Of a stretch of 12,015 nucleotides of DNA, positions 7,726 to 12,015 are shown in pieces; position 1 is the first letter of the stretch; the number at the start of each line of letters is the position of its first letter. The notes under the pieces were generated by a model. That model was not told the origin of the DNA and made no database searches. It saw only the letters and a program-made list of their open reading frames with translations. Source of the DNA: Eubacteriales bacterium (lineage in GTDB: Bacteria > Bacillota > Clostridia > Oscillospirales > CAG-382). The stretch covers positions 1 to 12,015 of the forward strand of contig JAQVQF010000052.1 of assembly GCA_028701715.1 (NCBI GenBank), read 5' to 3'. The translations under genes and the position numbers were made by a program.

Positions 7726-7754
7726 TTGATAAAATTGTATAATATTTATATAAT
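7726..7754 (+). promoter_or_regulatory. Promoter of the sortase gene
   Basis: TTGATA (7726-7731), a 17-nt spacer and a perfect TATAAT (7749-7754) lie 34 nt before the GTG start at 7789. These bases could formally be read as an in-frame TTG-started extension of the sortase, but promoter and ribosome binding site show that they are untranslated. Confidence 0.75.
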
Positions 7755-7788
7755 AACAGCATCATTCAATTTGGGGAGGAAAGCTTTC

Positions 7789-8892
7789 GTGGCAGCAGAA
7801 AACCTTAATGCCGTGTGGGAAGAAGAAAACGGCTCATATAACGCAAACACCGTTTCCGACCTGAAACAGAACACCGGGCATATGCAAACGGAAGCGGTTC
7901 ATGACGAATCGGCGGAAACCGACACCGTAAAAACACTTCTCCCGGAAGCCAGCTTTGAGGAAACCGTGGAGGAATTCGATTTATCCGAAATACAATCGAC
8001 CTATACAGGGAAAAAGACCTCAATAATCAACGGAATGTTTGTAATCCGGATGTTTTTGCTAATCGCCTGCGCCTCAATGTTTATGTACTGCGTTTATTCG
8101 ATAGCCGACCGTATTATAAAAGACATTGAGGATAAAAACCTTATGGAAAACCTTATCGAAACAACCCAGCAATCATCCGTTGTTCCGAGAGTGGCAAAAA
8201 CCAACAGCACCCCATCTACTTTGTCTTTATACGATGCGCTGGGCGTCACAGAGGATGAAAACAATTATATAGAAATAGACAGCACCGGCAAATATGACCA
8301 AATACTGTATACCCTTATGGAATTGAAGGCCAAAAACAACGATATATACGGCTGGATACGCTGTAAGGGCGGAATGCCGAATATTAATTACCCGATAGTT
8401 AAAGCAACGGATAACAGTTATTATCTTGATAGAAATATTTATAAAAGCAGTTCTCCGGCCGGTTCCATATTTGCGGATTTCCGCAATTCCTTCAATCACA
8501 GCGACAATTACAATACCATTTTTTACGGTCACTGCATGACCAACGGCACCATGTTCAGAGATATTAAGGATTGGTATGATTCCTCCACACGCAACGCCAC
8601 CGCAGGTCAGATAACCATAGAAATCATAACGCCCGAAGCCGTTTATGTTTATGAAATATTCGCCGCTTACCGCTCGACAGGCGCCGATTTTATAACGGTT
8701 TCCTTTACCAACAATGCCGGTTATCTTTCATTCCTGCAATCATTGCTCAACAAATCGGTATTGAAGCGCAATATGTCCTATGATATAAACACCAGAATCA
8801 TCACCTTATCCACCTGTACAAATGTTCTTTCCAGCCCGGATGAACGTTATGTCGTACACGGTATATTGACCAAAATAATTAAATACAGCTGA
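7789..8892 (+). CDS. Class B sortase (cell-surface transpeptidase)
   Basis: The GTG at 7789 is chosen because GGGGAGG (7773-7779) lies 9 nt upstream and a promoter covers any longer version; the product has 367 residues. Residues 1-82 are acidic and probably cytoplasmic. A transmembrane anchor spans about 83-105. The extracellular catalytic domain (about 165-367) has the class B order: NDIYGWI near 184-190, a YYLDRN segment, GSIFADFRN, catalytic H248 in FYGHCM, catalytic C343 in TLSTC and R353 in DERYVV. Sortases cleave a C-terminal sorting signal and join the protein to peptidoglycan or pili. No substrate with a sorting motif is visible nearby, so the target is unknown. The gene stands alone, divergent from tig and closed by a terminator. 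The long acidic cytosolic tail is unusual next to short-tailed SrtB. Confidence 0.9.
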   Translation: MAAENLNAVWEEENGSYNANTVSDLKQNTGHMQTEAVHDESAETDTVKTLLPEASFEETVEEFDLSEIQSTYTGKKTSIINGMFVIRMFLLIACASMFMYCVYSIADRIIKDIEDKNLMENLIETTQQSSVVPRVAKTNSTPSTLSLYDALGVTEDENNYIEIDSTGKYDQILYTLMELKAKNNDIYGWIRCKGGMPNINYPIVKATDNSYYLDRNIYKSSSPAGSIFADFRNSFNHSDNYNTIFYGHCMTNGTMFRDIKDWYDSSTRNATAGQITIEIITPEAVYVYEIFAAYRSTGADFITVSFTNNAGYLSFLQSLLNKSVLKRNMSYDINTRIITLSTCTNVLSSPDERYVVHGILTKIIKYS

Positions 8893-8900
8893 TGTACGGG

Positions 8901-8931
8901 GAAACAGGCGAAAGCAACGCCTGTTTCTTTT
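8901..8931 (+). terminator. Rho-independent terminator after the sortase gene
   Basis: The perfect 10-bp stem GAAACAGGCG (8901-8910) / CGCCTGTTTC (8918-8927) with a 7-nt loop is followed by a short T-run (TTTTATT). It begins 8 nt after the stop codon. Confidence 0.85.
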
Positions 8932-8977
8932 ATTATAGTTTACGTCAGACGGGTTATACGCCAATATAAAAATACGA

Positions 8978-9014
8978 AATTCCGATTTTCCGAATGGCGA
9001 TGAATTCCGATTTT
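8978..9014. repeat. 12-bp direct repeat just upstream of a promoter
   Basis: AATTCCGATTTT occurs at 8978-8989 and 9003-9014, start to start 25 bp. Similarity continues into CCG after each copy, with one extra T in the second. The second copy ends 5 bp before the -35 box at 9020. The layout resembles a pair of activator or repressor half-sites, but no regulator gene is next to it. Confidence 0.7.
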
Positions 9015-9019
9015 TCCGC

Positions 9020-9048
9020 TTGACAAATTTTAAATAGTATGATAATAT
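9020..9048 (+). promoter_or_regulatory. Promoter of the microprotein/lipoprotein unit
   Basis: A perfect TTGACA (9020-9025) is followed by an A/T-rich -10 region. The candidates are GATAAT (9041-9046, 15-nt spacer) and TAATAT (9043-9048, 17-nt spacer). A strong GGAGGT follows at 9052-9057, supporting a real transcript start here. Confidence 0.55.
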
Positions 9049-9079
9049 AACGGAGGTCGAGAATAAATGGGGTATAAAT

Positions 9080-9175
9080 ATGGGCGTCTATGTTATATGG
9101 TTTACTCTTGCGGGTGCCGTTATCGGCGCTTTATACGGTTTGTTTCTTGCGTTAAAATCCAAGAAAAACAAATAG
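9080..9175 (+). CDS. Candidate 31-residue single-helix membrane microprotein
   Basis: From the ATG at 9080 a 31-codon frame encodes a short N-terminus (MGVYVIWF), one continuous hydrophobic helix of about 20 residues with small Gly/Ala faces (LAGAVIGALYG), and a lysine-rich tail (KSKKNK). This is a typical layout for a membrane microprotein with its C-terminus inside. A promoter lies just upstream. The strong GGAGGT at 9052-9057 is 22 nt away, too far for this ATG but ideal (9 nt) for another ATG at 9067 in a different frame; only a GGGG at 9069-9072 serves the 9080 start directly. The 9067 frame (44 codons) has a Cys/Arg-rich, unprotein-like product, so I prefer 9080. Function is unknown. 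The lipoprotein gene follows 55 nt downstream without a terminator between. Confidence 0.5.
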   Translation: MGVYVIWFTLAGAVIGALYGLFLALKSKKNK

Positions 9176-9230
9176 CTTTTACGGTGCAACATACAACTTA
9201 ATAATACAACTTGGAAGGCGGACGTCTATC

Positions 9231-9713
9231 ATGAAAAAAGCAGCGGTGGCATTTTTTCTTGTATTGGCATTAACATTATCCGGATGTTCATTTTTATTAA
9301 AAGAAGCCTCGTCAAAAACCTTTACAAAGGCCGGATTGTCCATAACCTTGACCGACGCATTTTATGAAAGTGAGTATATTACTTATACCGCTTTTTACAG
9401 CATGGCGGATGTTGCCGTATTTACTTTAAAAGAGGAATTCACTTTATTAGAAGGATTTGAAAATTATTCTTTAAACGAATACTGCCAATTGGTTATCAGC
9501 AATAACGGGAAAAGCAGTTCCGTTCAAGAAGACGACAATCTGACTTATTTTGTTTATGAAAATATCGCAAACGGTAAAAATTTTAGCTTTTTTTGCTCTG
9601 TTTATAAAAGCGGCGACGCGTTTTGGCTGGTCCAATTTACCTGTTTAAACGATAAATATGATGAATATTATGATGATTTTATCACATGGGCAAAATCCGT
9701 TAAGTTTGAATAA
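9231..9713 (+). CDS. Small lipoprotein of unknown function, possibly PsbP/Mog1-like fold
   Basis: The protein has 160 residues. Its N-terminus is a clear lipoprotein signal with the lipobox LSGC (16-19), C19 being the lipidated cysteine exported to the outer face of the membrane. The mature part alternates strands and ends with a helix: a GLSITLTDAF start, a long middle with YSLNEYCQLVISNNG, and a closing FWLVQFTC strand followed by YYDDFITWAKSVKF. That order (strand, helix with a catalytic-free core, final amphipathic helix ending WAKSVKF) recalls small PsbP/Mog1-type lipoproteins of Clostridia; this is an inference from pattern only and I cannot name a function. It probably shares a transcript with the microprotein just upstream. 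GGAAGG, about 12 nt before the ATG, is a modest ribosome binding site. No terminator was recognised after it. Confidence 0.75.
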   Translation: MKKAAVAFFLVLALTLSGCSFLLKEASSKTFTKAGLSITLTDAFYESEYITYTAFYSMADVAVFTLKEEFTLLEGFENYSLNEYCQLVISNNGKSSSVQEDDNLTYFVYENIANGKNFSFFCSVYKSGDAFWLVQFTCLNDKYDEYYDDFITWAKSVKFE

Positions 9714-9738
9714 CATTTATAAATCATAAAACGCTTAC

Positions 9739-9936
9739 GGCACAAGCATTGTTGCAAATATCGCAGAAGAGCAGCAAGCGTAAAGTGATGCAAATTCCTT
9801 TCAAAGATGAATATTTCTCTGAAAGAAGCGGTTAAATCATAATATTGGATTCGTCTTCTGAAAGCAACAGATTACCTTACAGAAACCGAAACCCAATCAA
9901 TTTTCCCGGAATTTATTAAAACAGCGAAAACTTCAC
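9739..9936 (+). pseudogene. Decayed four-helix-bundle (23S rRNA intervening-sequence type) protein gene
   Basis: Two frames together recover the C-terminal two thirds of the four-helix-bundle family (TIGR02436 type). In frame from 9739 one reads GTSIVANIAEEQQA, then a TAA (9781-9783) and SDANSF. After a frame change near 9800-9806, the frame from 9807 reads MNISLKEAVKS, a second TAA (9840-9842), then YWIRLLKATDYLTETETQSI, ending with KTAKTS. Family members have the same order: GTSIxANIxEA, SKxxFxxKMxIALKEA, xYWLRLL, TDYLTE. The N-terminal third with the start codon is absent. Two stops, one frameshift and the missing start make this a dead gene. Such genes often occur in rRNA intervening sequences or as scattered genomic copies; here it lies just before a tRNA gene. 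Confidence 0.7.
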
Positions 9937-9942
9937 TATTCC

Positions 9943-9963
9943 ATATTCTATATTCTATATTCT
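9943..9963. repeat. Three tandem copies of a 7-nt unit
   Basis: ATATTCT is repeated three times without interruption (9943-9949, 9950-9956, 9957-9963), directly behind the decayed four-helix-bundle gene. A second low-complexity pair follows: TTTGCAATT at 9994-10002 and again at 10015-10023, just before the tRNA. Confidence 0.85.
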
Positions 9964-10031
9964 ATCGTCCGAACGAAAAAATCAAAACAATAGTTTGCAA
10001 TTTGACATTTTCAATTTGCAATTATTTATAT

Positions 10032-10118
10032 GCGGGTATGGCGGAACTGGCAGACGCGCTAGATTCAGGTTCTAGTGGGGGCAACTCCGTACAGGTTCAA
10101 GTCCTGCTACCCGCACCA
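10032..10118 (+). tRNA. tRNA-Leu, anticodon CAG
   Basis: This 87-nt class II tRNA has the acceptor stem GCGGGTA (10032-10038) / TACCCGC (10108-10114), discriminator A at 10115 and an encoded CCA (10116-10118). The anticodon stem CTAGA/TCTAG surrounds the loop TTCAGGT, with anticodon CAG at 10066-10068, reading CUG codons. A long variable arm (TGGGGGCAACTCC) and the GGTTCAAGTCC T-arm are characteristic of leucine tRNAs. A terminator follows 2 nt after the CCA. TTGACA at 10002-10007 lies too close upstream to pair with a well-placed -10, so its promoter is unclear. Confidence 0.97.
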
Positions 10119-10120
10119 TA

Positions 10121-10163
10121 AAGATAGCAAGTGATTGATACAATTCACTTGCTATCTTTTTTT
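10121..10163 (+). terminator. Rho-independent terminator of the tRNA-Leu gene
   Basis: The perfect 13-bp stem AGATAGCAAGTGA (10122-10134) / TCACTTGCTATCT (10145-10157), extended by a short inner TTG/CAA pairing, is followed by a run of T to 10163. Confidence 0.93.
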
Positions 10164-10175
10164 ATTTTGAATATT

Positions 10176-10212
10176 AAAAAAGGCTTGAAACCACGCTGTT
10201 TCAAGCCTTTTT
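10176..10212. terminator. Second, bidirectional terminator-like hairpin
   Basis: The 9-bp stem GGCTTGAAA (10182-10190) / TTTCAAGCC (10199-10207) has an 8-nt loop. It is flanked by AAAAAA (10176-10181) and TTTTT (10208-10212), so it can stop transcripts from both sides. It lies 13 nt behind the tRNA terminator and probably marks the end of a former convergent gene. Confidence 0.8.
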
Positions 10213-10288
10213 GTGTTTTATGCAGGCAATGTTTAAAGGCACAAAACGAAATATCGAAAGCGAGGAAATCTCCTCAAAAAACAAATAG

Positions 10289-10333
10289 GTCGGGCAAATA
10301 TATCTTCAAATGACGAAGAAACCTTTGCTCGAC
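10289..10333 (+). other. Long imperfect hairpin
   Basis: GTCGGGCAAA (10289-10298) pairs with TTTGCTCGAC (10324-10333) with one G-T wobble. Inside, TCTTC (10303-10307) pairs with GAAGA (10315-10319) around a 7-nt loop. TTATCTTTT follows, which is weakly terminator-like. The hairpin overlaps the upstream edge of the decayed frame at 10321-10497. It may be an old terminator. Confidence 0.45.
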
Positions 10334-10497
10334 TTATCTTTTATGGTGTAACGCTACTTCACAGAACAGAAAACGAAGTATGGCTAATACTCCTTTGACA
10401 TCTACTTGACCAGTGGGAGATTTATAAGCAGTGGAGCGGTTTAGCAAAACCCAAAGTAGAACATTTTATTGATGAAATTGTGCCGTTTGGAATATAA
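10321..10497 (+). pseudogene. Decayed small ORF, probably from a mobile element
   Basis: One frame reads through from about 10321 to a TAA at 10495-10497 and is broken by a single TGA at 10396-10398. Before the TGA it reads ARLIFYGVTLLHRTENEVWL; after it, HLLDQWEIYKQWSGLAKPK and a closing IDEIVPFGI. The pattern E-x-W-L, LLDxWExxKQ and GxAKPK, with an IDDIIPxGI-type end, recalls small proteins encoded in Firmicute prophages and conjugative elements, which I know only by pattern and cannot name. No start codon with a ribosome binding site is evident, so the front end is also lost. A UGA-recoding reading is unlikely given the lack of a start. The fragment supports the idea that the DNA right of tRNA-Leu arrived with an element that has since been eroded. 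Confidence 0.5.
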
Positions 10498-10505
10498 TTG
10501 CCTAC

Positions 10506-10558
10506 ATCGGCAAAAATATATTTAATTAAGTTAAATATTCTATTGTATTTTTGCCGAT
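10506..10558. repeat. Nested perfect inverted repeats over the fic promoter
   Basis: The outer arms ATCGGCAAAAATA (10506-10518) and TATTTTTGCCGAT (10546-10558) are perfect 13-bp complements. Inside, ATATTTAA (10518-10525) and TTAAATAT (10531-10538) form a perfect 8-bp inverted repeat around TTAAG. The right outer arm covers the probable -35 box and part of the spacer of the fic promoter. No T-run follows the right arm, so it is not a normal terminator; an operator is more likely. Confidence 0.8.
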
Positions 10559-10571
10559 AATATGGTATAAT
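10543..10571 (+). promoter_or_regulatory. Promoter of the fic-nim unit
   Basis: A perfect TATAAT (10566-10571) lies 23 nt before the fic start. A weak -35, TTGTAT (10543-10548), sits 17 nt upstream, inside the right arm of the palindrome. The weak -35 within a palindrome suggests that a bound protein controls it. Confidence 0.55.
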
Positions 10572-10594
10572 TAATTAGCATAGGAGGCATTGCC

Positions 10595-11482
10595 ATGAAG
10601 TATTTATCTGTTGCCGAGATGGCACTAAAATGGAACATTTCCCAGCGTAGTGTGCGTAATTATTGTGCTTTAGGTCGCATTGAGGGTGCTTTTTTGACGG
10701 GAAAAACATGGAATATTCCAGAGCTTGCCGAGAAACCCAAGAGAACCAATGCAAAAGATGATGCACCGACCACACTGCTTGAAATTCTTAAAGCTGAAAA
10801 ATCGGCAAAAATCTCCGGTGGTATCTATCACAAGGTTCAAATTGAGCTGACCTATAACTCTAACCATATTGAGGGTAGTCGCCTAACCCATGACCAAACA
10901 CGATATATATATGAAACCAACACCATTGGTGCTGGCGACACAGTAAATGTGGATGATGTGGTAGAAACCACCAACCATTTCCGCTGTATAGATTTGGTGC
11001 TTGACCATGCCGAGGATAAAATAACTGAAAAATTTATCAAAGAACTACATTTAATTTTGAAAAACGGTACAAGTGATTCCCGAAACGACTGGTTTGCGGT
11101 TGGTGATTATAAAAAGTTGCCAAATGAAGTTGGTGGTAAGGAAACAACCGCTCCCGAGGAGGTTTCCGCTCAAATAGTAGCGCTTTTGAACCAGTATAAT
11201 GCTGTAAAAGAAAAAACATTAGAGGATATCATTGATTTTCACTATCGGTTTGAGAGCATTCATCCATTTCAAGACGGCAATGGTCGTGTGGGAAGGCTGC
11301 TACTATTCAAGGAATGCTTACGCAACAATATTGTGCCATTCATTATAGACGAAGAGTTAAAGATGTTCTACTACCGTGGACTGAACCAGTGGAGTAGTGA
11401 AAAAGGATATCTCACCGATACTTGCCTATCAGCACAAGATAAGTTTAAGAAGTATTTAGATTATTTTCGTATTGTGTACTAA
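10595..11482 (+). CDS. Fic-family protein with N-terminal helix-turn-helix and inhibitory motif
   Basis: This 295-residue protein starts at an ATG with AGGAGG 7 nt upstream. Residues 1-45 resemble an excisionase/MerR-like HTH (LSVAEMALKWNISQRSVRNY, then GRIEGAFLTGKTWNIP). The Fic core follows, with the active-site motif HPFQDGNGRVGR (222-233): H222 is the catalytic base, D226 binds the metal, and R230 and R233 bind phosphate. An inhibitory helix motif S89-xxx-E93-G94 (SNHIEG) precedes the core, placing it in class II, where the glutamate blocks productive ATP binding. Fic enzymes typically transfer AMP to a hydroxyl of a target protein; the target here is unknown. The HTH suggests it can bind DNA, possibly the palindrome over its own promoter. 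All key residues are intact. The nim-like gene follows 33 nt downstream in the same direction. Confidence 0.92.
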   Translation: MKYLSVAEMALKWNISQRSVRNYCALGRIEGAFLTGKTWNIPELAEKPKRTNAKDDAPTTLLEILKAEKSAKISGGIYHKVQIELTYNSNHIEGSRLTHDQTRYIYETNTIGAGDTVNVDDVVETTNHFRCIDLVLDHAEDKITEKFIKELHLILKNGTSDSRNDWFAVGDYKKLPNEVGGKETTAPEEVSAQIVALLNQYNAVKEKTLEDIIDFHYRFESIHPFQDGNGRVGRLLLFKECLRNNIVPFIIDEELKMFYYRGLNQWSSEKGYLTDTCLSAQDKFKKYLDYFRIVY

Positions 11483-11515
11483 TTGATAAATCAAAATTTA
11501 TGGATGGAGAAAGTT

Positions 11516-11983
11516 ATGAGAAGAAAAGATAGGGAAATTACTGAATATAGCAAAATGTTAGATATTCTATCAGAGTGCGATTGCTGCAGATTGGGACTTA
11601 TTGATGAAAACGGTGCATACATTGTTCCTTTGAATTTTGGCTTTGAAATGGTTGGAGATAAGCTGTATTTGTATTTCCATGGAGCTTCTGTGGGTAAAAA
11701 AATTGATTTAATCAAAAAACAAAAAAAAGCTTCATTTGAAATGGACAGAAAATATCAACTTTATGAAGGCGAAACTCCATGCACATATTCATTTTTTTAT
11801 CAATCTGTTATGGGAAACGGAACAATTCAGTTGCTCGATGATTATGATGAAAAAGTATCTGCGCTAAGTATTTTGATGTCTCATTATTCCGACAAAGGTC
11901 AGTTGCAGTTTCAAAAAGAATATGTTGAAATGGTTTCTGTAATAAAATTGGAAGTAATTAACTGGTCTTGTAAAGAACATTAA
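11516..11983 (+). CDS. NimA-like pyridoxamine 5'-phosphate oxidase family flavoprotein
   Basis: The ATG at 11516 is preferred because GGAG (11506-11509) lies 6 nt upstream; a longer TTG-initiated reading from 11483 overlaps the spacer without a ribosome binding site. The 155-residue product has the family's usual opening MRRKDREIT, the strand CRLGLIDENGAYIVPLNFGF, the characteristic LYFHGA segment with H55 (the histidine implicated in NimA chemistry), a SFEMD strand and a late LSILMSHY helix. These split-barrel proteins bind FMN or related flavins as cytosolic dimers; Nim members are linked to 5-nitroimidazole reduction and resistance, but most homologues have no proven role. Nothing in the sequence proves drug resistance here. 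It probably shares a transcript with fic. The window ends 32 nt after the stop, and no terminator is seen. Confidence 0.88.
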   Translation: MRRKDREITEYSKMLDILSECDCCRLGLIDENGAYIVPLNFGFEMVGDKLYLYFHGASVGKKIDLIKKQKKASFEMDRKYQLYEGETPCTYSFFYQSVMGNGTIQLLDDYDEKVSALSILMSHYSDKGQLQFQKEYVEMVSVIKLEVINWSCKEH

Positions 11984-12015
11984 ATTCCAGTTTATCAATC
12001 ATATAAGCACACTAT

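Noticed and set aside
7726..7788. N-terminal extension of the sortase from a TTG
   Set aside because: The bases are a promoter (TTGATA-17-TATAAT), and the GTG at 7789 has a strong ribosome binding site.
10092..10118. tRNA-Leu 3' end as a proven attachment site
   Set aside because: No second copy of the tRNA 3' end and no integrase lie within the window, so integration is only a hypothesis.
10131..10313. 60-codon frame after the tRNA
   Set aside because: It translates the two terminator hairpins and has no ribosome binding site.
10506..10558. The palindrome as a terminator
   Set aside because: The right arm ends in GCCGATAATATGG with no T-run, and it overlaps a promoter of the following gene.
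11483..11515. Earlier TTG start for the NimA-like gene
   Set aside because: No ribosome binding site before it; the ATG at 11516 has GGAG at 6 nt and matches the family's MRRKDRE start.

Overview
The window reads as a chromosome segment of a Gram-positive anaerobe of the class Clostridia, probably a Ruminococcus/Oscillospiraceae relative. The grounds are a dockerin-bearing secreted protein, a class B sortase, Sec/lipobox signal peptides with lysine-rich N-termini, strong GGAGG-type ribosome binding sites, TTGACA/TATAAT-type promoters, and a tig-clpP-clpX operon. This assignment is an inference from gene content only.

Left part (1-4092). A long secreted protein runs leftward out of the window: signal peptide, dockerin with two Ca-binding repeats, two discoidin-like domains, and a DUF4855 domain. 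It has no closing stop inside the window. Divergent from it, a well-formed promoter and a roughly 115-nt leader with alternative hairpins precede an AEC-family membrane transporter. A small DUF4430 lipoprotein and a strong terminator follow.

Centre (4093-7667). The protein quality-control operon tig-clpP-clpX is read leftward from a promoter near 7640-7667 and ends at a bidirectional terminator shared with the empty-looking 4093-4308 gap. Trigger factor folds nascent chains; ClpX unfolds substrates and feeds them into the ClpP chamber.

Centre right (7668-9713). Divergent from tig is a class B sortase whose true GTG start lies just downstream of a near-consensus promoter. Next come a terminator, a 12-bp direct repeat abutting another promoter, a 31-residue single-helix membrane microprotein, and a small lipoprotein of unknown function.

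Right part (9714-12015). This stretch looks like accessory DNA around a tRNA gene. There is a decayed four-helix-bundle (23S rRNA intervening-sequence type) gene, tRNA-Leu(CAG) with encoded CCA, two terminators, and a second decayed ORF interrupted by a TGA. A nested perfect palindrome overlaps the promoter of a two-gene unit encoding an HTH-Fic protein (AMPylator type, with its own inhibitory motif) and a NimA-like flavin-binding oxidoreductase. No integrase, transposase, CRISPR array or duplicated tRNA end is visible.

I found no clear undescribed multi-gene system. The most promising signals are the palindrome over the fic promoter, the microprotein locus with two competing start codons, and the structured leader of the transporter gene.
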